From: Antiquaquibacter metalliresistens
Lineage (GTDB): Bacteria; Actinomycetota; Actinomycetes; Actinomycetales; Microbacteriaceae
Length of the DNA: 64,000 nucleotides
Direction: 5' to 3'
Assembly: GCF_029211225.1 (NCBI RefSeq)
Contig: NZ_JARGEM010000002.1
Span: 434,001-498,000 of the forward strand
Below, piece by piece: positions 7,801 through 16,408 of this stretch (position 1 is its first letter; each line of letters opens with the position of its first letter). A program made the translations under genes and the position numbers. The notes beneath the pieces were generated by a model. The model had not been told where the DNA came from, made no database searches, and saw nothing but the letters and a program-made list of their open reading frames with translations.

Positions 7801-10800
7801 CGCGTCCGTCTCGGTGACCGTGCACTCCGAGCCCCCGGCCATCGCGGCCGAGACGAGCCGGTCGGCGATCTGGGTGGTGCCCGACTTCGTCAGCGTGATG
7901 TTCTCGTTCCACACCGTGGTCGGACTCGCGTTGCCGTTGGTGCAGGTCACGTTCACGATGAACGACCGGTTGCCCCAGGTGTCTGCCGCATCGCCGGCCA
8001 CCGTCTTGCGCAACGTGATGCTCGAGACGCCGTAGGTGTTGGTGTAGGCCACCGTGTTCGCGGCGGGGGCGAGCGTGACGATGCGCGCGGTGCCGGAAGC
8101 GGCGGACCCGGTCGCCTCGTTCTGCGTGACCGTGGTGGTGGTGCTCTGCGCCCCACGTGCACTGGTCTCGGTCACGGTGCAGACCGCGCCGGCGACGAGC
8201 CCGGTGATCGTCTTCGTGCCGCCGTGCGACAGCGAGAAGCTCGCATCCCCGGAGCTCAGCGTGATGGCCTGCGCTCCAGCACCCTTGTCGAACGTGCATG
8301 ACACGGTGAACGGCGCCGATCGATACGCGATGGGCGTGCCGGCCTGGTTGACCGCGCCCCCGTTGTCGACGGTCTTCGTGATTGTCAGGCTCGCCGAGGT
8401 GTAGGTGTTCGTGACGGTCGAGGACTCGATGGCGGGCCGGTTCTCACTCCCGAACGCGGGATGCGCATTGGAGACCTGCGAGCCGATCAGGGCATCGAGC
8501 GCCGCCTCCGCCCGCAGCACCTCCTGGGAGATCGACGTCGCAGTCTGCCCGTAGTTCGTCGGTTCGCTCACGGTGCACTGTGCGTAGAGCGGGATGCCCT
8601 CGACCAGCAACTCCGTGCCGGGGGTGACGGTGAACGGGCTGCGCAGGGCACCCGTGGAGGTCTTGAGCGTGATCGTCTCGCCCGCCGACACACAGGTCAG
8701 CGCGAGGGCGAAGGTCGACGGGGCATAGGCCGTCGCCGTGCCGGTGACCGACTTCGCGAGCCGCACCTGGCCGGTCGCGAGCGCGACGCCCACCTTTCTG
8801 GGCTCGGTCACGAAGCGGTAGGCGAGGTCGATGGGCTGCGAATCCGCGTCGGTGCCGATGCCGACGGCCGCGCCCGCAATCGAGTTGTAGGCGACCGAGT
8901 CGCGCGCGAGGGTCGACTCGGCGATGTCCACCTGGGCGGCCGTCGTCGAGCGATAGGTCACGGAGACCGCGGAGCCCGGGCCGAGGCCGGACGGCATCGT
9001 CACCACGAGCTTGAGGGCGACGATGTCGGCCATGAACTCGGGGGTCGCTGCCGGGTCGAGCACCTGCCAGTCGCGCTCGAGCACGTCGTCGATGTGCGCG
9101 CGGCTGTCGAGGCACACGAGGTTCTCGGTGGACATGCTCGGGTTCGAGTCGGCATCCATGCCCATCTCGTACTGGATGTCGGCGGCGTTGCACCGCGGCG
9201 TCGCCACGCCGCTGGTCTTCGTGTAGTAGACGGTGAGGCTCGAACCCGCCGGCGCGCCGTTGAGCACGGGGTACTCGGAGAGCTTCGGCGTCCACTTCGA
9301 ACCGCGCGACTCGTTGATGATCACACCGGTGTCGCCGCCGGTGGGCAGCAGGTCGATCGCGACGACCTTCGCGACAGGCACGTTGCCGCTGTTCGTGAAC
9401 TTCGCGACCCACTCCTCGGTGCCCCCGGGGCGAGTGATCGGCACGCAGGGGTAGCGGTAGTACCCGTTGCCGTTGACGGTCAGGTTCGGTCCGGCGTCGC
9501 ACACGGTCGGGTTGCTGGTCTGGGTCTTCAGGATGCCGAGGTCATCGAATCCGAGCGGCGTGCCGTCGTCGGCGAGCGGGCCCGCACCGACGCCGCGCAC
9601 GCCCTTGATGATCGTCATCGGAGCACTCGGCATCGGCCGCACGGTCGTCTCGGCCCCGCACTCGGCCACGAAGGTCTGCTGGCTGGTCGGCGAGGTGGAG
9701 GCGTTGTCGTAGCGATCGCAGGAGTCGAGCACCTGGTCGGTGACCACCGTGACGGCGTTCGTGACCGGGGTGTCCGCGATCAGCTGCGCGCGGAACTCCA
9801 GCGGGGTGTTGATCGTGAGCGTCCAGCCCACGGGCAGACTGCTGCCCGCCGGCATCCGGAACTCCAGATCCAGTCCGGCAGGCGAAGGGGTGCCGATCGT
9901 CGCGACGATGGCTGGGGCGGGCTGGGTCACGCCCGCCGCGTTCTTGAGCACGTAGCTGAAGGCGTGTGCTGCGTCGTAGGCCAAGCCCGTGTCGGGATCC
10001 TTCGGGATCTCGAGCATCGGCCCCGAGGCATCCCCCTGGATGTGATCGCCGACCACTAGACCGGTCAGCGCCTTGTCGCCGCTCGAGCCGGTGTTCTTGA
10101 TCGTGATCGCGAACGGGATCGCGGCACCGAGGGTCTGACCGCCGGTCGGTCCCTTGCGCACCTCGATGCGAGCAGGGAGGTGCTGGTAGGTGATCGCCCG
10201 CACGGACGACTGGTTGGCGGTCCAGAGCGGGCTGGTGTCGTCGGCGCTCTCGGCCGCCTCGACCGTGACCTTCACCGCATTCGTGAAGGTGGCGCGAGCC
10301 GTTTCGCCGGGTGCCGGGTCGGGGAACGTGTAGAGCGTCGACGGCACCGGCGTGGTCGTGCCCGCGGGCGTCCACACCAGCGTCGCGCGGCGGTCGACGG
10401 TGAAGTTCACGAACTGCTCGGGGTTGTAGGGCCGCTCCCATGCCGCGTAGTCCGAGCGCGTGAAGGTGAGCCGGATGCCGCGGATGTCGTCCTTCGTGGC
10501 CCCGGCGACCGTCGGCAGCGCGAGACTCGACGACGGTGTGCCCTTGTGCCAGCAGAGCTCGAGATCCGCACTGCCGCCGCACTTGGCCACCAGTGTGCTG
10601 CCGTCGAGTTCATAGGTCACCCCGACGAGCACGTCGACCTGCACGGTGTTGATCGGCGCGGCGAAGGGCGAACTCGCGAACGCATCGAAGCGGTAGGCGT
10701 TCCAGAACGTGGGCGAGGAGTCCTCGATCACCATGCGGGTGGTGCGCACGTTGCCCGTCGGGCGACCGCCGATGGTGACCGTCGCCTTGGCCGAGGAGCC

Positions 10801-13800
10801 GCCGTACTGGATCGCCGGAGCCAGCGCCGTGGACGTGGTGTTCGCGACGATCGTCTTGGTGGCCGCGGCGCCGTACTCGAAGGCCGCGATCTGCATCGTC
10901 GCCGATGCGGAGGCGGTCACGGTGTTGTCGGATCCGCTCGCGGGGTCGCTGAGCCCGGCGGGGTCCACCACGCTCGCGAGCGTGCTGTTGTCGACGGTGC
11001 GGGCGGTCGAGTCGGCACCGGAGGTGCGCACCGTGGCGCGCAGCTGGGTGTCGAGCGTCACCGTGGTCCGTGCGCTCGGTGCGATGCGACCCTCGTGCAC
11101 GACCTCGATGCTCGTGACCGCGGCCAGCGTGGTGGCCGACAGGGCGAGTGCGTCAGCGATGTCGTAAGTGCCGAGCGGTTGCAGGATGACCCGACTCGAG
11201 GTGGCGCCGGAGGGCACCGTGATCGACACGATGCGCGCGAGGTTCACGTACTCGAACGGTGTGGTGCCGCCGCTCGGCTCGGAGATCGAGAGCTGGTTCA
11301 CGCGGATGGTCGAGGTGTTCTGCGCCGAGACCGTCAGTCGCGCCTTCGGGTAGAGCTCCTGCGGCGTGCCGACGGGCGGGATGCCGAGCGGGCCGTCGGT
11401 CCAGGTCTTGGTGGCGGCCGCATTGATCGGGCGGTCGATGATCGACACCGAATCGCTGCCCTGATCGCGGCGTTCGGTGCCGCCGACCGCGGTTCCGACG
11501 ATGCCCGCGGTGTTCACCACCACGCCGGCCGTGGAGTTGTAGATCGCGTTGCGGGTCAGACCCAGCACCGCGCTGCCGTCCGAGCGCCGCGTGTCGCGCA
11601 GCTGGAACTCCAGCGTGATGTGGCGCGACCGTCCGACGCTCGCGGAGACACCGCTGCCGACCAGCGGCGCAAGCGGGTTGCTGCCGATGCGGGCGGCGCG
11701 AGTCGGGCTCTCCTCGACGACGAGGCGCACGCCCGTGGCATCCCGGCGCTCGTCGGCGCTCAGGGCGTAGCCGGGGAACGCACCGTCGCACGCGTTCGCG
11801 GCGCACGGGTTGGTCTCGGTCGCGTGCCACGCGCCGGCGTAGAACAGCTCGACGGCCGTGATCCGGTCGTACGTGAGCAGCGGGTCGGCGGTGGACGAGA
11901 TCGCCGGAATGCGCACGAGGTCGAAGGCCTCGAAGACGGTGTCCGCGGCATCCTGCGGGTCGCCGGAGACGCCTGCAGCGCTGTCGCTGATCGTCACCGA
12001 GTTGAACGGCAGACCACCGGTGCCCCAGGAGATCGTGCTGGAGATGCGGTCGCCGGAGCGGGCGAGCACGCTCTTCTCCCCGGTGCTTGCCGAGGCGCTC
12101 CAGACCTTGTCGATCATGTCGATCACACCGCCGCCACCGCCTCCGCCGGTCGGGATGCCGATGAGCGAGAGCGTCGCGTCGTCGGAAAACTCGGCGAACT
12201 CGGGGGTGGCCGCGACGTTCTCGACCCGAGACAGCACGGCGTTGACGATCGTGGAATCGGTCTCGCGCGGCGTGGCCGTGGTGCCAGAGTCCGAGCGCAG
12301 CGTGTCGCGCAGCACCGCCTTGATGTTCGGCTGCACGCTGAAGCCCGGGGGCAGTTCGGTCGCGGGCCCGACCGGCTCGAACACGAACCGGATGCCGCCG
12401 AACGCCGCCCGCTCCTCGGGGGTGAAGAACCGCGACCAGGTCGTGGGCCCGGCGATGTCGGTGGCCGCGGCATCGATCGGCAGCCAGGCCGCGCCATCCC
12501 AGAACTCGACCGTCATGGCCGCGCCGTCGGGCACGTCGGTGGCGATCACCGCGGCGATGTCGAAGCTGTCCCAGAACGGATCGGATGCCGGGTCCGCCGT
12601 GTCCGCGATGACGAACCTGGTCGCACCGACGGTCGACCCGGTGGGGCCATCGGGATCGGCGACGCCGGTGGGCTCGTCGTCGACGCCGCCCGGCAGGGAG
12701 ATGATCGTGAACGCTCCGGGCACGGAGTAGATGGTGTCGGGCTGCAGGAGCTTGTCGACGGTGGAGTTCACGCGGGCGGTGCGCCGGGTGAGTTCCGCCG
12801 CCGCGGTCGTGGATGCCGTCTGACTGGTGGTCGTGACCGCGCTCAGGGCCATGGTGCCGGTCGTGGTGACGTCGGCGGCGACGGCGGAGGTCGAGGCGAT
12901 GTAGGGCACGGTGGCGTACTGGCCTGGCGTCATCGAGGTGCCCGTGAACACCACACGGAAGCCGATCACGGTGCGGCCGTCCTCCGGCGCCGGCAGGGTG
13001 TTGCGCGTCGTCGTCGACACCGCGGTCGCGTAGGCGCCCGAGGCGTCCGCGTAGAGGAAGCCGACGGCGGCGGAGGTCGCGCCGACCGGCCACTCGATGC
13101 GCGCGGCATCCCACGAGACGAAGGCGAGTCCCTGGTCCTCGAGGCTGGCGGTGGCATCCGCCGGTTCCTGGATGGTCATGGTCGAGAAGGTGAAGTTGCC
13201 CGAGTTGCTGCCGCTGAGGGTCACGCGGGTGTTCTTGCCGCCGAGCAGGCTCGCCTCGGTGAACGTCTTGGTCGCGACCGGGTTCACGGTGACCCGGTTG
13301 ATGGTCAGCGAGGCGCTGTCGCTGACCGGAGTGCTCGAGACGCTCGCGTAGGTCGACCACGACGAGGCCGCAGCGCCGACCGTCGCGGACGGGTTGATCG
13401 AGGTGACCGCGCTGCGCAGCACTCCCGCGATCGAGACGGCGGCGCCCGCGTCGCGCGCGATGCCGCCCGAGCTGGAGGTGAAGGTCAGGCGCAGGCCGGT
13501 GATCGTGCTCGCCGTGACGCCGGAGGGCAGCGCCGCGGTCGCCTGCGGGGTGCCGAGGTTCCAGGTTCCGCTGCCCGTCGTGAGCCAGTCGACCTGCACC
13601 AGGTCCGCTCCACTGGGCCAGGTGGTGACGCTCAGCGCGCTGACGGCCACGTAGTCGAAGAGCGTGGTACCGGAGGCCGGAAGCTGCACCGCGAGCGCGT
13701 CGACGGCGCGATTGGCGGTGTTGCGGGCATCCACCGTCATCGTCACCGAGGTCGCGGCGATGCCCGGCACGGTGGTGGGCGAGATGGTGAGATCGACGGT

Positions 13801-14394
13801 CGAGGCGAGCACCGTGGGGATCGCCAGCAGTGTGGATGCCGTGTCGACGTCCCCGCTGTCTCGGTTGGCGACGGTCGCGGTCGCGGTGTTGACGATGGTC
13901 TGAGCGTCCCAGTCCGCGGCGGCATCGAGCGGCACCGCGGCGACGACCGTGAACTCGAGGCTCGTTCCACCGACCATGCCGACGTTGCCGCCGCCGAGAT
14001 CGGTGGTGAGGGTCACGGTGAACGAGTTGCCCGAGGTGGTCGCGGTCGCGGTCGGGGCATCCGGAGCACCGCTGCCGGAGGCGACGGTCACCGACTGCAG
14101 CACGAGCGGTTCCGGAAGCGTGTCCTCGACGCGCAGGTCGATGCAGTCGGTCTCGAGGCTCGAGCAGGCGACGCCCATGACGTAGGTGACGAGCTCGCCC
14201 GGGCCGACCGCCGTCGGGAGCGCGGGCGAGACATCCTGCCGCAGCTCGACCCGCACGGGGTCGAAGAGCGGGTCCGGATCGTCGGCCGAGGCCGCGACCG
14301 GACTCAGCACGCTCAGCGCAACGAACGTCGACAGCGCCGTGGCGACGGCGGCGAAAGCTCCGCGCTTGCGCGGCCCTCCCCATGCGAACAACAC
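4882..14394 (-). CDS. Giant LPNTG-anchored surface protein with DUF11-like and 11 DUF5979-like repeats
   Basis: About 3170 aa. It starts at GTG 14394 with a basic n-region (GGPRKRG), a hydrophobic core and an AASA cleavage site near residue 37. Residues up to about 1876 are Ser/Thr-rich beta-sandwich modules of the DUF11/prealbumin-like type, for example RVEDTLPEPLVLQSV. Residues about 1877-3130 are eleven DUF5979-like repeats. The C-terminus has LPNTG (residues 3133-3137), a hydrophobic span and RRRRRS, a complete sortase signal. It should be covalently wall-anchored and extend far from the cell as an adhesin or stalk. The frame stays open for 470 codons upstream, but that part overlaps the divergent helicase gene and lacks signal-peptide character. 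No sortase gene lies in the window. Confidence 0.85.
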   Translation of the reverse strand: MLFAWGGPRKRGAFAAVATALSTFVALSVLSPVAASADDPDPLFDPVRVELRQDVSPALPTAVGPGELVTYVMGVACSSLETDCIDLRVEDTLPEPLVLQSVTVASGSGAPDAPTATATTSGNSFTVTLTTDLGGGNVGMVGGTSLEFTVVAAVPLDAAADWDAQTIVNTATATVANRDSGDVDTASTLLAIPTVLASTVDLTISPTTVPGIAATSVTMTVDARNTANRAVDALAVQLPASGTTLFDYVAVSALSVTTWPSGADLVQVDWLTTGSGTWNLGTPQATAALPSGVTASTITGLRLTFTSSSGGIARDAGAAVSIAGVLRSAVTSINPSATVGAAASSWSTYASVSSTPVSDSASLTINRVTVNPVATKTFTEASLLGGKNTRVTLSGSNSGNFTFSTMTIQEPADATASLEDQGLAFVSWDAARIEWPVGATSAAVGFLYADASGAYATAVSTTTRNTLPAPEDGRTVIGFRVVFTGTSMTPGQYATVPYIASTSAVAADVTTTGTMALSAVTTTSQTASTTAAAELTRRTARVNSTVDKLLQPDTIYSVPGAFTIISLPGGVDDEPTGVADPDGPTGSTVGATRFVIADTADPASDPFWDSFDIAAVIATDVPDGAAMTVEFWDGAAWLPIDAAATDIAGPTTWSRFFTPEERAAFGGIRFVFEPVGPATELPPGFSVQPNIKAVLRDTLRSDSGTTATPRETDSTIVNAVLSRVENVAATPEFAEFSDDATLSLIGIPTGGGGGGGVIDMIDKVWSASASTGEKSVLARSGDRISSTISWGTGGLPFNSVTISDSAAGVSGDPQDAADTVFEAFDLVRIPAISSTADPLLTYDRITAVELFYAGAWHATETNPCAANACDGAFPGYALSADERRDATGVRLVVEESPTRAARIGSNPLAPLVGSGVSASVGRSRHITLEFQLRDTRRSDGSAVLGLTRNAIYNSTAGVVVNTAGIVGTAVGGTERRDQGSDSVSIIDRPINAAATKTWTDGPLGIPPVGTPQELYPKARLTVSAQNTSTIRVNQLSISEPSGGTTPFEYVNLARIVSITVPSGATSSRVILQPLGTYDIADALALSATTLAAVTSIEVVHEGRIAPSARTTVTLDTQLRATVRTSGADSTARTVDNSTLASVVDPAGLSDPASGSDNTVTASASATMQIAAFEYGAAATKTIVANTTSTALAPAIQYGGSSAKATVTIGGRPTGNVRTTRMVIEDSSPTFWNAYRFDAFASSPFAAPINTVQVDVLVGVTYELDGSTLVAKCGGSADLELCWHKGTPSSSLALPTVAGATKDDIRGIRLTFTRSDYAAWERPYNPEQFVNFTVDRRATLVWTPAGTTTPVPSTLYTFPDPAPGETARATFTNAVKVTVEAAESADDTSPLWTANQSSVRAITYQHLPARIEVRKGPTGGQTLGAAIPFAITIKNTGSSGDKALTGLVVGDHIQGDASGPMLEIPKDPDTGLAYDAAHAFSYVLKNAAGVTQPAPAIVATIGTPSPAGLDLEFRMPAGSSLPVGWTLTINTPLEFRAQLIADTPVTNAVTVVTDQVLDSCDRYDNASTSPTSQQTFVAECGAETTVRPMPSAPMTIIKGVRGVGAGPLADDGTPLGFDDLGILKTQTSNPTVCDAGPNLTVNGNGYYRYPCVPITRPGGTEEWVAKFTNSGNVPVAKVVAIDLLPTGGDTGVIINESRGSKWTPKLSEYPVLNGAPAGSSLTVYYTKTSGVATPRCNAADIQYEMGMDADSNPSMSTENLVCLDSRAHIDDVLERDWQVLDPAATPEFMADIVALKLVVTMPSGLGPGSAVSVTYRSTTAAQVDIAESTLARDSVAYNSIAGAAVGIGTDADSQPIDLAYRFVTEPRKVGVALATGQVRLAKSVTGTATAYAPSTFALALTCVSAGETITLKTSTGALRSPFTVTPGTELLVEGIPLYAQCTVSEPTNYGQTATSISQEVLRAEAALDALIGSQVSNAHPAFGSENRPAIESSTVTNTYTSASLTITKTVDNGGAVNQAGTPIAYRSAPFTVSCTFDKGAGAQAITLSSGDASFSLSHGGTKTITGLVAGAVCTVTETSARGAQSTTTTVTQNEATGSAASGTARIVTLAPAANTVAYTNTYGVSSITLRKTVAGDAADTWGNRSFIVNVTCTNGNASPTTVWNENITLTKSGTTQIADRLVSAAMAGGSECTVTETDANDGGATSKSVPAKATTLTGSSRTFTVTNTFSNASLTVTKAVQTSAVDEANGSVYVADSFDFTATCTWEGQTVLALQSFTLDRVGTTSKTFSDLPAGASCTVTETDTGGADSTTIVTRDGTVNATTAVTTLVAGANSAAVTNRYAVSSFTVTKDSVGGGAAQFGQGPFTIHVTCTAPGGGNAFDDDIVLADDESRTIENLADGSTCSATEADDLGADDTTIVFDAGDVVTGSIVTVTKSNPGHATIQNWYLTGSMTVTKVLDGDASDFGVGPFTVTIECTRDGQSIVVTDPERDLLPGALSTTFTGLPSGASCTVRESDAAGASSSFIATDVSVPLTTDVAAGHAFLITVDGAIHSEQAQPTVFVVNRYQTASLVVTKQISSTAVDQDGTAIEYGPFPVEVLCEFEGAPVYATPDGTVLEPGIPLEITGLVRGAECTITELDQMDAAGTTIRTEIAGVGLSRPGASATVVLASDSGGESRNLVEIDNAYDSGSVTLAKITDGDGDAWEPETFAVRLICVLDDATGERTVWDETFALVAGDDPIELDGIAAGAECTITETATGGANATSVSMDGVSTAGTSATFTSAADDTLPVTVRNTFSLATVTVTKERTGGWDLWGDGPFEVSLQCTRDVDGSTVPVTVPGGATRELASPTYAADYEGLPLDAECELTETRSGGATASTLPDVFAVDAVETEVAVSNDFAEGSIDVTKTVTGDGSMLYGEGPFIVTLQCTRDVDGTDEAIEIPFGETRTLDADNGYADSFTRLPAGAECVLEETGIGGASVAADPVSVTVVADDAIDVALSNEFQLGMLIVTNKVTGSDGPAHEHLTFVVELACTLDVNGKDRSIEIPGGASREILHMESIEYVDLPVGAECELTETVTNDAEEVIIEPGETSKDSTVSRRTVSSKVVSTSLTTLSIGLDPVRFDVVNVYTLALPNTGRALPPIVPIGLAGLLVAFVGVAIVAADRRRRRS
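4984..4998 (-). other. LPNTG sortase sorting motif
   Basis: Codons for Leu-Pro-Asn-Thr-Gly, followed by a membrane-spanning stretch of about 25 residues and five arginines before the stop. This marks the C-terminal wall-sorting signal of the giant surface protein. Confidence 0.85.
5005..8775 (-). repeat. Eleven tandem DUF5979-like repeats (protein level)
   Basis: Eleven modules of roughly 100-120 aa occur head to tail. Each begins with (V/L)(T/A)K.(V/I) and ends with (V/I).N.(Y/F). Each contains a first Cys in a (V/A).C.. strand and a second in CTVTE. The Lys, the Glu four residues after the second Cys, and the terminal Asn are kept in all eleven, although the last copy has the Lys shifted by one (VTNKVTG). 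Sequence between these landmarks is strongly diverged, so this is an old expansion rather than recent DNA duplication. Confidence 0.75.
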
Positions 14395-14555
14395 GATGTA
14401 GCCCCCCAGATTCGGCGCGCCGAACCTGGGAACACAATCGTTGTGCGACGGCTTCGGGTTGCCGCCTCCGAGGCTACGGGCAGCACTTTGTACCCCGAAA
14501 CTCCCCAGTGTGGGTCCTACCCGAACGGGGTACACGGATGTATATCGGTCGCGAC

Positions 14556-14564
14556 TGCTAGGCT
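14556..14564 (+). promoter_or_regulatory. Extended -10 promoter for the DEAD-box helicase gene
   Basis: TGCTAGGCT fits the TGnTAnnnT extended -10 pattern, which would place transcription initiation near 14571. That gives a leader of about 170 nt before ATG 14740, in keeping with long leaders on cold-inducible RNA helicase genes. No good -35 is visible, as expected for an extended -10 promoter. Confidence 0.4.
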
Positions 14565-14576
14565 GGTGGTACTTGC

Positions 14577-14595
14577 GGGGGCCATGACGGCCCCC
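14577..14595 (+). other. Leader hairpin 1 of helicase mRNA
   Basis: GGGGGCC and GGCCCCC form a perfect 7-bp stem around the loop ATGAC, just after the predicted transcription start. An ATG in frame with the helicase lies in the loop, so the hairpin could mask an alternative start. Confidence 0.45.
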
Positions 14596-14632
14596 ATGCG
14601 TCGCAGAACGCTCCCCTCTTCTCGCCCGACCG

Positions 14633-14649
14633 CCTCGAAACGGTCGAGG
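14633..14649 (+). other. Leader hairpin 2 of helicase mRNA
   Basis: CCTCGA and TCGAGG form a perfect 6-bp stem with a 5-nt loop inside the predicted helicase leader. With hairpin 1 it suggests a folded 5' region that could regulate translation or stability. Confidence 0.35.
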
Positions 14650-14739
14650 CTCGACGATGACTTTCTTCGGCGAACGGATGCGGCCACTGCCGCCTTCGCC
14701 ATCAGCCGGGCACCGTCTCGGCCTGCTCAGAAAACTCTC

Positions 14740-16317
14740 ATGACCGAAACTTCCTTCGGCGCGCTCGGCGTGCCCGCTCCCCTCGTCACCGTGCTCGCCG
14801 CACAGGGCAAGTCGGAGCCGTTCCCCATCCAGCAGGACACCCTGCCCGACACCCTCGCCGGGCGCGACGTGCTCGGCCGCGGCAAGACCGGCTCCGGCAA
14901 GACCCTCGCCTTCGCGCTGCCCATGGTGGCTCGACTCGGCGGTGAACTCGCCGGCGGCAAGCGCCGCGCCGGGCGGCCGCTCGGCCTCGTGCTCGCACCG
15001 ACCCGTGAGCTCGCCACCCAGATCACCGCGGTGATCGAGCCGCTCGCGACCGCCTACGGCCTGAAGACCACCACGATCTACGGCGGCGTCTCGCAGAACC
15101 GTCAGGTGGACGCGCTCAAGCAGGGCGTCGACATCGTCGTCGCCTGCCCCGGACGCCTCGAAGACCTCATGAAGCAGGGCTTCGCCCACCTCGACGCGAT
15201 CGAGATCACCGTGCTCGACGAGGCCGACCACATGGCCGACCTCGGCTTCCTGCCGGTCGTCACGCGCATCATGGACAAGACCCCGCAGACCGGCCAGCGC
15301 ATGCTGTTCAGCGCCACGCTCGACAACGGCGTGGACAAGCTCGTGCGCCGCTACCTCCACAACGAGGTGCTGCACTCGGTCGACGAGGCCACGTCGCATG
15401 TCTCCGCGATGACGCACCACGTGTTCGAGGTCTCGGCCGAGAACAAGCCCGAACTCGTGCGCACGCTCGCCTCGGGTACCGGCCGTCGGATCCTGTTCAT
15501 GCGCACCAAGCACCACGCGAAGAAGCTGGCCAAGCAGCTGACCGAGTCCGGCATCCCGGCCGTCGACCTGCACGGCAACCTCTCGCAGCCGCAGCGCGAC
15601 CGCAACCTCGCCGCGTTCTCCTCGGGCGATGCCCGAGTGCTCGTGGCAACGGATGTCGCGGCCCGCGGCGTGCACGTCGACAACGTCGAACTCGTGGTGC
15701 ACGTCGACCCGCCCATGGAGCACAAGGCCTACCTGCACCGCTCGGGACGCACGGCGCGCGCCGGATCCGAGGGCGATGTCGTCACCGTGATGCTGCCCGC
15801 GCAACGCGGCGACACCCAGTCGCTGCTGCGCAAGGCCGCGATCGCGGTCACCCCGCAGCAGGTCACGCCGACCTCCCCGGCGGTCACCGCGCTGGTCGGC
15901 GAGGTGGCTGCGTATGTCAAGCCCGCGCCCGTGCAGCCGCGCCAGCAGCAGGGCGGCGGCGGTCGCTCGCAGGGCGCCAATGCGCAGCGCAAGCGTGCCG
16001 CCCGCGAGGGCGCGCCCACGTCGGCGCCCCGCCGCGACCGCTCGGGTCGCCCGTCGACAACCGGACGCTCCGGCGCGCCCGCGGGCAACGGCCGCTCGGC
16101 GACGGCCGCCGGCTCAGGTCGCGCCGCGGTCACCGGCGAGCGCCGCTCCGCCACGCAGCCGCACGCCCAGTCCTCGCACGCGCAGCCGGCCCGCGCCGAG
16201 CAGGCGCCCTCGCGCCCCCGCGGCGGCAACGGCCGGGCCCAGTCCTCGGGCGGCCCGATCCGGGTCGGCCAGATCGTGCGCCCCAATACCTCGGGTGGGC
16301 AGCGCCGCGGGCGCTAG
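14740..16317 (+). CDS. DEAD-box ATP-dependent RNA helicase
   Basis: 525 aa. All core motifs are present: Q-motif region PFPIQ, TGSGKT (about residue 51), APTRELA, DEAD (about residue 160), SATLD, then VATDVAARGVHV and HRSGRTARAG. The tail of about 140 aa is rich in Gly, Arg, Ser and Gln, typical of RNA-contacting low-complexity tails in cold-shock and ribosome-assembly helicases. No clear Shine-Dalgarno sequence precedes ATG 14740; an in-frame ATG at 14584 would add 52 residues of basic, poorly conserved-looking sequence, so the start is uncertain. A strong hairpin follows the gene. Confidence 0.85.
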   Translation: MTETSFGALGVPAPLVTVLAAQGKSEPFPIQQDTLPDTLAGRDVLGRGKTGSGKTLAFALPMVARLGGELAGGKRRAGRPLGLVLAPTRELATQITAVIEPLATAYGLKTTTIYGGVSQNRQVDALKQGVDIVVACPGRLEDLMKQGFAHLDAIEITVLDEADHMADLGFLPVVTRIMDKTPQTGQRMLFSATLDNGVDKLVRRYLHNEVLHSVDEATSHVSAMTHHVFEVSAENKPELVRTLASGTGRRILFMRTKHHAKKLAKQLTESGIPAVDLHGNLSQPQRDRNLAAFSSGDARVLVATDVAARGVHVDNVELVVHVDPPMEHKAYLHRSGRTARAGSEGDVVTVMLPAQRGDTQSLLRKAAIAVTPQQVTPTSPAVTALVGEVAAYVKPAPVQPRQQQGGGGRSQGANAQRKRAAREGAPTSAPRRDRSGRPSTTGRSGAPAGNGRSATAAGSGRAAVTGERRSATQPHAQSSHAQPARAEQAPSRPRGGNGRAQSSGGPIRVGQIVRPNTSGGQRRGR

Positions 16318-16328
16318 TCCCACTCGCG

Positions 16329-16381
16329 ACTCCTGAGTCTGCGCGCCACATCGCGAAGATCTGGCGCGCTCTCTCAGGAGT
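16329..16381. terminator. Bidirectional hairpin / palindromic repeat between convergent genes
   Basis: ACTCCTGAG (16329-16337) pairs with CTCAGGAGT (16373-16381), and GCGCGCCA (16341-16348) with TGGCGCGC (16362-16369), leaving symmetric TCT bulges and a 13-nt loop. It sits between the helicase and lipoprotein stop codons, so it can act as a terminator for both. Its elaborate double stem resembles an intergenic palindromic (REP-like) element more than a simple terminator. No U-tract is present. Confidence 0.6.
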
Positions 16382-16408
16382 GCGCGCGGTCTCAGGCACC
16401 GCTCGCAG

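Larger units (their letters stand above)
14395..14739. other. 345-bp intergenic region between surface-protein gene and DEAD-box gene
   Basis: The only gene-free stretch above 300 bp. It contains TTCGGCGCGCCGAA, a perfect palindrome (14412-14425), and CACAA-TCG-TTGTG (14434-14446) near the surface-protein start. Further on a TACCCCG/CGGGGTA inverted pair lies around 14490-14532, and an extended -10 (14556-14564) and two hairpins lie toward the helicase. A ribosome site for the surface protein could be the GGGGGG about 7 bases before its GTG. The helicase frame is open through the region, so part of it could be coding. Confidence 0.5.

Noticed and set aside
4717-8301. 1194-codon plus-strand open frame opposite the DUF5979 repeats
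   Set aside because: No recognisable domain, Arg/Gly/Asp-rich shadow composition, no ribosome site. The minus frame has a signal peptide, repeats and an LPNTG signal.
10180-14739. Very long open frame on the plus strand upstream of and in frame with the DEAD-box helicase
   Set aside because: It is antisense to the giant surface-protein gene, rich in Arg, Gly, His and Val as expected from the complement of Thr/Ser/Val-rich coding, and has no domain. Only the part from 14740 (perhaps 14584) is taken as coding.
14395-15804. Extension of the giant surface protein upstream of 14394
   Set aside because: The added 470 residues are complementary to the helicase coding region, are low in recognisable sequence and would bury the signal peptide.
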